This document shows positions 46,074 through 56,543 of a stretch of DNA of 64,000 bases, one piece after another. The stretch's first letter is position 1; every line of letters starts with the position of its first letter. Position numbers and translations under genes: made by a program. The notes under the pieces are model-generated. The model was not told the origin of the DNA. It was given only the letters and a program-made list of their open reading frames with translations, and did no database searches. Origin of the DNA: Hyposmocoma kahamanoa (Eukaryota; Arthropoda; Insecta; Lepidoptera; Cosmopterigidae); assembly GCF_003589595.1 (NCBI RefSeq), contig NW_020654972.1, positions 11,871,755 to 11,935,754 of the forward strand. The letters are read 5' to 3'.

Positions 46074-49039
46074 ATGTCTCAGCCATCGTGGACAGTTGAC
46101 ACCTGCTGCGGGTGCATCGACCTCCGCACCGGGTGTCTGATCATCGGATACCTCAGTCTGGTAACAACCATTTTAGTTCAGCCCTACGACTGTGAAGGCA
46201 CAACTTTCATCTATTAGCCCGAAACTGTTGACGCAGTGCCTTTTCGTGATAAAGAAAGAAAGTTCTCGTTTTGACACCTACCGCTCAATTCGCTTTCAAG
46301 GTCAACACAGAATGGGACACAAATCAAAATACAATCGCCGTTGTCTGTGATAAAGTGTAATAGATGTTATGTTTGCATTGCAGGTGGGGGAGATCATATA
46401 TATAATTTCGGGTCTGGTGCTACTGGTCGGTGGCAGCATAGTGACAGCGCAGGGTGAAACTGAAATGGACAGGAATTTAGGTATCACGTTAATTGCCATC
46501 GCAATCGTCTTCCTTGTCATCGTCCTTTTCATGTTGAGCTTCACCATCGTGCTTCTCGTCGGCGTGCACAAGGTAATGTCTTCGTTAACAATCGGTTAAC
46601 TACCTAATTTAACACATAATTTACCTTGGACTCTCTTTTGATGACACTGGAGGCTTCCACTTCCAACTGGGTAATTTTCATGTAAGTTTTTTGTGCTCAA
46701 CTTTGGTGACAATTTCTTTTTATTTAAATATTTATAGAATATCATCATGAAGTATTATTTAATATTCGAGTGTGGTAACCTAAAATATTCTTTAATATTT
46801 CATGATAATATATTCGAGTAATTAAATAATAAAAATTGTCACCAAAATTGAGTACAAAAACTTACCTGAAAATTACTGAGCTACACCTCGATTGTATGAA
46901 AGTAATTTACTTAGCATTTTAAATGTTATTTATTTATAATGTTATTGAACCATCAAACAGAGAATAAGCATGTGTGAATATTTCACAAACATACTCTCAC
47001 AGACCACATAGTACTCTTATAATACCATGTTAAATGAAAATGAGTCTTGGTCAAAAACATTGTCACTGTCTCCACCGTGTCCATACACAGTCAAGTACAT
47101 GAGTTCAATATGTACATCTATAAACGAATGAGACAAGAGATGGGTTTTTACCCGATAAATGTCCGTCAAAGGATAAATGTCCAATAAATATCCGATTTGA
47201 CTGAGTATTTATCCTAAAACATGGATAATTAATTTTTGTGTTTTATATAATAAAATTTATTTTTTATTAAATTATTACGTACGATTACTTGTCATTTTGA
47301 CATTTTTTTATGTAACAATACTGTTTAAGTACCTACGTTTTTCGAGTCGACAACATCTCACTAAATGCTAGGAATTTAAACTAATTGCAACATACTCACC
47401 TAAACTTTTATCAACATAAAAGTGGCTGCTATAGAAAGTTCGATTGACAGAAAGTTATCACATGAACTCTTGCACTTGGTTTTGACCTATCCTGCATTAA
47501 TGAAGTGCGACCCGAGTTTATGGTTTTGGGGTCTACTGCGTACTAAATAAAGTCAGGGTTGGACTTGAAATAGCCCAAGGATTCTCTTTCACATTTCACA
47601 CACAAAATATATTAATTAAAACACATGATATAAAAAATAAATGTTTATAATTGTGTAGGTACACAAAGTGTTTTGATGCGAAGTGTGAACACAATTCTCC
47701 TTAGCGACTCTCTCCGTTTCTTTCGCACTCATGTAAATTATTCGGTAGCGATTTTAGACTTTGGCAAAAAAGTGGCCAAGTGATTTTGAATTGAATATCC
47801 TTTGTGTTAGAATTAATTATCGTTTAAGTATTTCCAATGAAGTCTGTACAGTTTTTTTAATAAAATATTGAATAACCAAAAACCCTTATTTCTATATACG
47901 ACGCTGAACAACTGTACAATAACGAACCAAATTAGTAACTTGAATAAAAAATTCCGTACAAAATGTTAGACAGCTGATTAATTTTGTGGAGACAATTATT
48001 TTTTTTAACAAACTACGCATTTAAAAATAATAAGATTCACGCAAAAATACAGGGATTTACGGTACTTAAACGTATTTATTTGATCACTGCATAGAGAACA
48101 AAAAGGTATAACAAGCAATATACTATACGTACATGCTGCTAAATTGTATCAATGTTTACAATTAAGCTTAAAAATATACTCTGTTTTACTAAATATAAAT
48201 AATAAACCACGATTTAAAATATTTATCCACGTTTTTTGATAAATATCGAGTAAAAATGGATATTTATCATGAGTATTTATTCCAGTGACATTTATCCACG
48301 ACCCATTCTAAATGAGACGTCGGTGTTTCGTTGGACTCATTTCTTTTCCGACGCAACTAAATCGAGCACCGTGCTCGAATAAAACTGTTACGATTTCATT
48401 AGATCATAGTTTAGAAAGACCCAGATTAGAAACCACAACACGATGGTATTTAAGAAATCGACAAGAGCCTGGCTCTTAATTTATAAAATTATGATGAATA
48501 GATTCTAGTTTTAGTAATAGTTATAGGATTAAAATCAAGTAACTTTTCGTTGTGACTATAAGCTGTTGCTTTCAACTTTGCATGTATTCATTTCTAACAG
48601 AACAAGAAAGGACATGTAAAGGTGTACTTGATCTGCATGGTGGTGGTATTGGTGCTCGGCGTCCTCGTGACTCTGGCCTCTTTCGCCGGTAAAATCGACG
48701 TCGGCGTTACCATCTCGCGCATTGTTGGATTCAGTAAGTTGCTTCACATAATAATAATATGATCGGCTTGTTCTATCATTACCTATTCAATATATTAAGA
48801 TAGTTAATCACAAATGAGATTTACCAACTTGCCACGACGCCGTTGGTGTCGTTGCTGTCGTTACAATTCTTTTACTATTCGTACAGTCAGGTCGACTACA
48901 TTTAAAAAAGAAATTTGGAGCTTTTGTTGTCATTTGTGTTTATCCTGTTTCAGTGATCAGCATATACTTCCTGCTGGTCATTCGGAGCTACTACTACAAG
49001 ATGGACGACCGAAAGCCCGCCGTCTACAACACCGCCTAA
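46074..49039 (+). CDS. small tetraspan membrane protein, four exons
   Basis: Exons are 46074-46160, 46384-46572, 48601-48733 and 48954-49039, all with GT/AG introns and matching phases (0, 0, 1). They join into a 164-aa protein beginning MSQPSWTVDTCCGC. The CCGC-x(2)-LRTG motif at residues 11-20 lies just before the first membrane segment. It is typical of an insect family of four-pass proteins (the DUF4728-like group; the Drosophila septate-junction Pasiflora proteins are of this general type, though I cannot assign orthology). Hydrophobic segments lie at about 21-45, 63-89, 101-119 and 128-146. The tail is Tyr-rich (SYYYKMDDRK…), presumably cytoplasmic. Length and topology fit a complete protein. 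No stop or frameshift is present. Transcript ends are uncertain; AATAAA at 50527 is one distant candidate. Confidence 0.88.
46671..46876. mobile_element. MITE in intron 2 of the tetraspan gene
   Basis: GTAATTTTCATGTAAG… at the left is mirrored by …CTTACCTGAAAATTAC at the right. The arms are about 55 bp and contain TTTGGTGACAATTT. It has no coding capacity. Confidence 0.8.
47135..48310. mobile_element. hAT-like non-autonomous element in intron 2
   Basis: AATGAGAC is repeated at 47127-47134 and 48311-48318, an 8-bp duplication as made by hAT transposases. The left end AAGAGATGGGT and the right end (reverse complement TAGAATGGGT) form a short inverted repeat resembling the common hAT end CAGAGATGGG. 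Subterminal GGATAAATGTCC-like motifs recur at both ends. The 1.2-kb AT-rich interior has no transposase frame. Confidence 0.75.
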
Positions 49040-50314
49040 GTTGGCGCCATGCAGCCTCTGCTCTACTCTTAAGCCTAGGTTACACCCCCGCTCTCGATTA
49101 AGACGCCGCCGTATTGTGTGCGTGTATCTTTGATTACCGTCAGATCATCCTGTCTGATTCATATTTCTATTCTACATTGTTTCAAATCAAAGAACATATA
49201 AACGCAATAACGTTTACCATTGCCTCAGCGCACAGCTGTGATGCAATAAGTTTATGAAAACCGGTACCTCCGACTACTAGTTGTTGCGTACTTGCATGTA
49301 CGGGTAGAAAAAGGCATTTAATTTTATTTCATTACATTTTATTGGAATCGAGACATACGTGTCCTTATAAGTGTTATTCGAGTACCAAAATCCATTGGGA
49401 ATGAGAAGGACCCACCTTTGTGCGAAATTACTTTATTAGCAATTTAAACACCTGTAACTTTCGCTTGGACGCACACCGTTATGTTTAAAGCTTGTTTGTT
49501 CTGGTTAGTATTATGTACTTTTTGCTACTTGACAGTTGAAAACACAAACGTCCTCTGTGGCCGCGCTACGGGACGCGTCTCGTTCGCTTCAATATAAGTT
49601 TTAAGGTTAAGCTCGTAAACGGCTGTGCAGCCGGTAAACGCTTGTAATCTATTATATATTCTTTTCTTGCACGGCGCATGATAGGTTTATAACATTGCAA
49701 AATGACTTGGGGACTTATGAATTACCTACATATTTTCCTTATCGATATTAATTAAGGCTTTGAATGTTCCAGCAAAGTCGGACATAGTGAACTATTTGGT
49801 TTTTCAACATTTAAAATGTCTTGAAGTTTTTTGTAGGTAATGTTAAAATTACTTTACGAACGATTTATTCACTTTAAAAGTTAAAATACCAAATACTTAT
49901 ATACTATACTTCTTTATATAATGTTGTATTTAAGTATATTTTCTATTTAAGCAAGACTGCGCAGTGCCCGCGAGATGGATAATTTTATTTACCTCGTTCT
50001 ATAGAACTCCCTCGACTGCACTGTGGTGATTGCCATAGCATTTATTTTTGCACTTAAACTAAACATTGAAATGTACTACAAAAGCAAGAATACTTTATGA
50101 ATGTTACGTTTCGAGTTAGCAGCTCTGTTTAGAACCTACAAACAAGAACTTCTTGTTTGTGGTGTTCTTTAGCAGACAATTAATGACTACATTGAATTTA
50201 ATACGTCAATTACCATAACGCCTTCAAAAAATATACAAAGTATATTTTTGTAACAGCTGTACCACAAATTTTCGAAACATTTAAAATATAACAGTTTCTC
50301 GATTACTTTTAAAT
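49040..50314. other. 3' flank of the tetraspan gene
   Basis: AT-rich with no other gene. It probably contains the 3' UTR, but no AATAAA was noticed near the stop codon. The nearest clear one is at 50527-50532, beyond the palindrome. Confidence 0.4.
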
Positions 50315-50466
50315 AGGAAATGAAACTATTTTTCCGGATTTAAATCGCGTATATTTGTTTTTTCAAACAAACCGACGTTTCGGGCCCTTTACAGGTCCCA
50401 TGGTCACGGTTGACTTGAAAAAACAAATATACGCGATTTAAATCCGGAAAAATAGTTTCATTTCCT
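50315..50466. repeat. perfect 52-bp palindrome arms around a 48-bp loop
   Basis: 50315-50366 and 50415-50466 are exact reverse complements by eye. The loop includes CGGGCCCTTTACAGGTCCC. The loop and one arm are also found at 19656-19795, so this is a mobile repeat family. The perfect arms suggest recent origin or correction. Confidence 0.9.
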
Positions 50467-50751
50467 ATGTGTAACAATCGCGAAAACCTAAGAACTCGAT
50501 ACTTTTAAATGTTAATTGTTGTGCCCAATAAATGATTGTCTTGTAGCTATATTTTCATTGCTTCGCGTCTTGTCCCTATACCTCGGAAGTACGCTATACC
50601 CGCGCAACGGCGCCCGTGTACTGCATGTCTCGTACAAGGTACCCGTATGCCTTTCGTAGAATCGGGCCAATCATGAAACGGTGCCATTTTATAAATTGGC
50701 CTTTTAATATTGTTATATTTCAGCGTTTCATATTAGTAACAAAACTACTAA

Positions 50752-50850
50752 TTGCCGAACGGTTATCATGCTGGTCTGCCACGCAGAGGTATTGGGTTCC
50801 ATTCCCGGACGGGGAGAAATATTTGTTGTCTATGTGTGCATATTTGTTGT
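50752..50850 (+). mobile_element. SINE family B, 5' part
   Basis: GCCGAACGGTTATCATGC, CTGCCACGCAGAGG, GGTTCCATTC and GGGGAGAAATATTTG match the head of the copy at 8455. The body then stops. Confidence 0.75.
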
Positions 50851-50914
50851 AATGGAAAATGTTCCTTACTGCAAAGAATTCGATACGACGACGAAATTAT
50901 TACCTTTATATTGA

Positions 50915-51013
50915 CGGTGGTGGATATTTGAAATGCCTAAGAGACATTTTGTCGTAAGGTCATTTTCCCTTACGACAAAATGTCCTTTATGACATTTCAA
51001 ATATTCACCATCG
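50915..51013. repeat. foldback palindrome with ~45-bp arms
   Basis: GGTGGATATTTGAAATG … GACATTTTGTCGTAAGG is mirrored by CCTTACGACAAAATGTC … CATTTCAAATATTCACC around an 8-base loop. The inner 17 bp are perfect. It is probably a small MITE. Confidence 0.85.
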
Positions 51014-51230
51014 ATATTATTAAAATTAGCCCGTTCATGGACAGTAACAACCTTCACATTAAAATTAATATCAGAACACGACGGTACGGGGTAGCCCGTT
51101 TCGCTATTATAATATAACATAGGTTCCCAAACTTGTAGGCACTTGACCTTTCAACGCCCACCACCACAAAAAATAATTGAAAACTCGTATCTTTCATCAA
51201 ATCAAATCATTTTATTCGCCGTCGTACCAT

Positions 51231-51433
51231 CAAGGTATACGAATAGTTATTTGTTCAACAAGAGAGCAAAGTCGTTTTTTGGTGCGAGTGCTGTTTTTGA
51301 GTCCTGAGCAAGCGAAAGACTCTATAGTTGAATCACGAGCGTAGCGAGTGATTCAGAATTAGAATCTTGAGCGAAGCGAGGGACTCAAAAATACGAGCTA
51401 CAAAATAACTTTGCTCTCGCGTGATACATACAA
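51231..51433. repeat. short internally repetitive block
   Basis: Variants of TGAGCAAGCGAAAGACTC, CGAGCGTAGCGAGTGATTC and TGAGCGAAGCGAGGGACTC occur in succession. This may be subterminal sequence of the recombinase element that follows or an unrelated repeat. Confidence 0.45.
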
Positions 51434-51548
51434 CTTTTCACCTCAGCAGCGAGAACATATATATATACTAAAGGGACAAGTAATAAAAACACGTCATGAA
51501 AGCAAATGCATCATTGTATATTTACAAAAATACAGAATTTACAAAAAA

Positions 51549-52957
51549 TTAAAAGTGGAACGTGAAGTTTGTACAATTCTGTAGATTAAAAGTTACTGTT
51601 TTATTTGGAACAGTAATCGTCGTAGTGTTTGCTACTTGAGTAGTGGTCGAGGTTTCATTATGAGTTGAGCTGGATTGTGACCCTTCCCGCACCGTAAAAG
51701 TTGGTGATTCTGGGCGGGTTTGGGTATGATTCGCATCACTGGAGGTGTTAGGTTGTGCCCAAGAATGCGAAGTCTGTTTTAGGTTTATCGAATCTATAAT
51801 ACGCTTACAGATTTTTGATTTATTTTCTATTGAATCTTCGATATATCCTTCAGCCACTGTATTTGATCTCCAACCGCCATGGCGCTTCAACGTTGTGAGG
51901 TCAGCTCCTCCATCTGCCAAAAGAGTGGCTGATGTTCGCCTGAAGCAGTGGCCAGTGTATAGCTGCGGCTCTTTCAAATCTAAAAATGTTGCGATTTCTC
52001 GTGCAGTCGCTCCTATTTTATTAATACCCATCGGTTGCCGCGTACATTTTCCATTACGATATTGTATGAAAAAGCGGTCTGTGATCGTATTGGGAGGGCG
52101 CAATGCTTTATATTTCTGGACAACGTGTGCGTATTCCTCACGGACGACGAACGACCTGTCTATATTTGTTTTCGTATTTGGCAGGTTAATCAAAAGAAGG
52201 TCGCTGGAATGTTGTTCAATGGCATTAGGAGTTAGATTCAATAACTCGTTGGAGCGGCATGCTCCGTTTATTCCAATGATAAGGATGACCTGAAACATAA
52301 ATAAAACGTCAATAAGTATTGTGTCTTTTAGAGCAGTCTTAAACGTGGATTTCTCATAGTTGTAGCGTTATTTTTAACCATAAAGTTCCAATACAAGTCG
52401 CCAAAACAACACATTTAAGTAGGTAAGTATAATTATGTTGATAGAAATTGATAACATAACTACCAAAGTCCAAATTGTATTAACAATTAAAATATAACGC
52501 TACGACAACAGTAATAATATTCAATACTTACTTTTGCGGCTAGGAAAGTGCAATCTGGAGCTTCATTAAGAAATTTTTCAATATTAGCAGCCGTGAAAAC
52601 TTTCGATTTTTTTGATTTGTGGCCGACGGCCGATCTTTTCAAAAACGCAATCAGCTTTGCGTAAGTGTTTATATGGACGTTATTTTTAGTTTGTAATGTA
52701 GCTTTCAACATCGAATATATACTCCACATCGTTGACGGCTGTTTTGTATGCGACATTTCAATGAAATAAGACAGAAGCACAGTTTCCGACGTAGTGTTTC
52801 CTGCGCCCTTTTCGTGCCTCCATTTGTCAAAATGTTCGTAGACTTTCAGGTACTTTTCACGAGATTTACTAGGCAAGAAACTTAGTTCAGCATTTTTAAC
52901 AGTTTCAACTAACTCTGGAGGAGTTAAAAAATTGTCGTCTTCACTGGAATCGCTCAT
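51549..52957 (-). CDS. Crypton-like tyrosine recombinase, two exons
   Basis: Exon 1 is 52957-52532 and exon 2 is 52289-51549 on the minus strand, joined by a GT/AG intron in phase 0 (AAK|VILIIG). The product is 388 aa, starting MSDSSEDDNFLTPPEL. Residues ~20-140 form a helical core-binding (SAM-like) domain. The catalytic domain holds the first Arg in NGACRSNELLNL, His-x-x-Arg in GHCFRRTSATLL, Trp in HGGWRSN and the nucleophile Tyr in EGYIED, so the active site looks complete. The C-terminal 80 residues are Ser/Thr/Asn-rich and end NLQNCTNFTFHF. Crypton transposons encode such recombinases and insect (CryptonI) families are known; a domesticated gene is the alternative. A dead paralogue lies at 62211. 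Confidence 0.85.
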
Positions 52958-54418
52958 ATTTTCTATTTTATTACGTAGGTAGGTATCCAATTAACTATCA
53001 AAGAAGTACCTATCGCAAGCAAATAAGAAATTTTGAATTAAAAAAAAAGAAAGCGCGCTTTTATTTATTGCGTTCCGGAACGTTCTCGCTTGTATTCATT
53101 GAAATCACACATTGTAAATATTGTTATCTTTAATTGACGTTATAAATTTAGCATATTTTTATTGCAACACTTGCTTTATTTTTAATGAAAATTGTAAAAA
53201 CTAAATTATCATAGTATAAAATCGTATTTGTATTTCTCACATAATTTATCTTTTAGATGAATTGACGAGTTTCCGAACGTGCACTCGTTCAGCCATTTTG
53301 TGGGGGTCTACTATGTAGCTTAAATATCGAAGTACGAATAAACCATAATTTTCTTTTTCCTTTTTCTTGTAATGAAGTGAAAGGGACGGAGCGACTGATT
53401 TTGAAATATGTCGAATTTGTATTAGACCCCTTCGCATTAAATGACAAGTCTCCACTTAAAAAGCAAAAAGCTACTTTTTCTCACGGAGTGAGCAAAATAA
53501 GATTTTGCTCACTGATTTCACACAGCAAAATAGCCTTGTTCGAGCTGCTGAGGTGAAAATGTAATTATACTTGTCCAATACTTCCAAATATTAGTAATAA
53601 AAATAGCAAAAGTAATAATAATAAGTGTAAAATGAGTCTAAAATATATACAATAATAATGAATAATAATAAACATAAGGCGAGAGTTTAAAATAAAAATA
53701 ATAATCGTTAACAATAGTCATGAATCACTGATTATAGGCTTCCACCTTCACAGGACAGTGAAAAAACAAAGTCGTAAAATCTATAACAGTTAGGACATCA
53801 AAATAAAAGTAATTTAACAAAGCAACAAGAAGAACCTTGACGGGATCAGCCGTCAGTGATAAAGCGCAATTATTATATTCTTCTTCTTGGCGTGTCGACT
53901 TTGACGTTTATATTTGTAAGGACCAATACTTAGCGACTGAGATAGCATTATCAGGGGCGTTGTACAGGTCCTCGCGTGTGCAGATGTAGACACGCAGGGC
54001 AGGACAAAAGATGTCCGTTGCCTATTTAGGGACTTCCGAGTTTGCCAAGGTAGATCATGCCCAGGAGGGAGGTGTTCCGACAGCGGGATGAGCGACGCCG
54101 TGGGATATCTCTCCTTCCAGAGACTTATTTGGGCCTGCTTAGTTTCCCCGTCCAGAGGGTATCAAAGAAGTATTAGGTATTAAAGAACTTTAATGAAGCT
54201 ATGGCGACTCTTTAGCCTCTGGATTACCGGCACGTATTATTATATTACATACATTATTATATTGAATCAACGACGCAAGGGAAAGTAGTGACTTACTGAT
54301 CAACTGATCGTGAACGGGTTATGTCAACGTTTTGTGACCAAATTTGATAATTCATAATGCTGCTCTTTACATCATAGTAGGTATGTACAAGGTACACACG
54401 CTGATTGTAATTATTTGG
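52958..54418. other. upstream flank of the recombinase gene and a GC-rich block
   Basis: GTTCCGGAACG (near 53084) and AAGCGCGCTT (near 53051) may belong to the recombinase promoter; GCGCGCTTTTTC also precedes the paralogue at 62211. Positions 53930-54175 are GC-richer (GTAGACACGCAGGGCAGGAC), probably an old retroelement piece that I cannot name. Confidence 0.35.
53487..53513. repeat. perfect 12-bp hairpin
   Basis: AGTGAGCAAAAT and its exact complement are separated by AAG. It lies upstream of the recombinase gene, near a GCTGCTGAGGTGAAAA motif (53544) that is inverted relative to one at 51435. Confidence 0.7.
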
Positions 54419-54620
54419 TTTTTTATAACATCCAGTGACGGGACGAACGAGTCGTGCGCCTGATGGAAAGCTACACGCCTGTCCATAACAGTTACAGTGC
54501 CACTCAGAGTTTTAAATTGCAAAGACCTGAGGGGCATTACCACTGCGCCCGTTACCCGGAGACATTAAGTTAACAAGTCCCATGTGCTTGTAATTTCACC
54601 AGCACCCTCACCCTTAAAAA
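54419..54620 (-). mobile_element. SINE-like retroposon, family C (partial)
   Basis: T-run, CAGTGACGGGACGAACGAG, GTCGTGCGCCTGATGG, CACTGCGCCCGTTACC, then AATTTCACCAGCACCC; the outer third is missing. Confidence 0.8.
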
Positions 54621-54967
54621 CGCTCCTAAACCTCTTAAAACAACATTACTTTAACCTTACATTGACATTTCGTACCATGGCGCGCTTAAAGTAAGCTTAT
54701 TATAATGTTAATGGTAATGATGTTTTATTGACAACTTGGTGACCATTTATTCATTCAGTTCGTACTGTGACGCGACTTTATCATTAAAGTAAGTACTATT
54801 GTTCTTTTGTCAAATTCAGCAATCTTAAAATAGTTCCTCGGACGCATTGATTAAAACAATATTATTTTCGAATTCATTGTCTAAATATTGATTTGTAATG
54901 ATTAAAACTATGTTGAACTTATTTATTTACATTGATCTCTTCAATATTTAATTTTTTTATTTAATAG

Positions 54968-55081
54968 TACAGTCAAGAGCTCATCAAGCTTGACACTTTG
55001 GACTTTGGATCATTCTTGTTGCAAGCGGCATAAAGTTTAATTTAAACCTTTAGTGTCGAGCTTGATGTGCTCTTGACCCTA
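54968..55081. mobile_element. 110-bp palindromic MITE with TA target sites
   Basis: CAGTCAAGAGCTCATCAAGC at the left is mirrored by GCTTGATGTGCTCTTGACCC at the right, with TA on each side (54968-54969 and 55080-55081). A decayed relative is at 2926. Confidence 0.8.
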
Positions 55082-55556
55082 TACATAGGAAATAATTTCT
55101 CGTTAAATAAAAATACGCGATATTTATTTCGTAAAATTATAACAGCGACATCTGTAAGCTCCTTGGCGACACTAACAGTTTAGAGTAGACTATAATTCCG
55201 AATTCACTACGTAACTATCAAGACTCAGCTTGTTTTATTTATGTTTCTTCATGAAAATGCGGAAAAATAATTGAAAACAACTTAATTTTAATAAATTTCA
55301 TTACTATATACTTTTCTTTTTTTAACAGTTAAAATTCTCTGAATGTAAATAATATTAAGTACTTAAACATTATACTAGGATAAGACGATTCGGAACATCA
55401 AAAAAAAGAGATGGCATTATATAGTTCATATAGCGTTATTTCTTTACTACTTTTAGTAAGGAATAGACAACATTGGGAAATCATTCGTTCTTTTAATCAC
55501 TTTAGCAATAATACATCACTCGGTTGTCAGGTTTGTCGGTACGAATATGAGTAATA
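55082..55556. other. AT-rich gene-less stretch
   Basis: Nothing recognised. Confidence 0.4.
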
Positions 55557-55913
55557 TTAGAAGCTTACTTTAAGCTTACATTGAAATAAGATTGTTTTTG
55601 GAAAAGTTGTGGTAACTCCCCCATACGCCTTCCTGTCCCTCCTAAATCCATGTTGTGCATCTGACAGGATGTTGTATTGCTCTAAAAACTGAGTTACTTG
55701 GCCTACGACAACCTTTTCCATCACCTTATTAATTATTGGCAATATTGCCACAGGTCTATAGTTAGCATAGTCTAGATAACTTACCTTTTTGTGTAGGTCA
55801 TATAAAAGCGTTTTTCAGCTGATCAAGATAAACTCCCTCTACAATACACATATTAATGAAACTCGCCATAATAGGATTAATTTTTCTCTTAATATATCTT
55901 AGGTCTTGCACTC

Positions 55914-56543
55914 TTACGGTCGTATTCCAGAACTCTACTCAAAGCTCAAGTCATGATTTGCGTATGGTTTAAAGCACTCGAAATCATACTGAAGTCCCTA
56001 CCGACCCCTAAACCCCTAGACCCCTAAACGACATGAACCTTTATATAACACGAGGTTTCCGGACAGACTTACTGTACCGGTCAACATAAAAAGAGAAGTG
56101 TATCGTCGTAACTGTTTCCCTATGTGTGTCAAAATATATAATTCGCTACCGATTGATTTAAAAAATACGCCAAATACAATGTTCCGAAATAGGTTATCCA
56201 AATGGTTGTCTAACTGTTGTTTTTACTCAATTGAAGAATTTTTTGACTACAAAAATAATTAGGTATTTGTTTAAATTTGACATTATTGAGACTTATTATT
56301 TTAAATGTATAAGATATTTTAATAATTATGATAGATATACTCATTTTAAGGTAAACTTGCATGCTATTACTAGCTAAGTGTGAGAACCTGTTAATAGAAA
56401 TATTATATATTAAGCCGACTATGTACACCACACTTAATGCGAATAAATTATTATTATTACCATTAGGGTCGTATTTCCAGTGCTTGTGTTTCCCGTGCAA
56501 TCCTGACTTGAGCATTGAGTAGAGTTCTAGAATACGACCCTTA
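55914..56543. mobile_element. Harbinger-like MITE with TTA target duplication
   Basis: TTA at 55914-55916 and 56541-56543 flanks the element. The left arm CGGTCGTATTCCAGAACTC…GCTCAAGTCA is mirrored at the right (TGACTTGAGC…GAGTTCTAGAATACGACCC), with about 80 bp of imperfect complementarity. A 3-bp TTA duplication is typical of PIF/Harbinger. The centre was later entered by a LINE 3' end. Confidence 0.8.
56030..56459 (+). mobile_element. LINE 3' end inserted in the MITE
   Basis: A frame ends VKIYNSLPIDLKN…WLSNCCFYSIEEFFDYKNN, the typical C-terminus of insect LINE ORF2. A 3' UTR and an AATAAATTATTATTATTA tail follow. The orientation is opposite to the host LINE. The left boundary is approximate. 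Confidence 0.8.

Noticed and set aside
51745..52293. 182-codon plus-strand open frame
   Set aside because: It is antisense to the recombinase catalytic exon, which has recognisable motifs on the minus strand.
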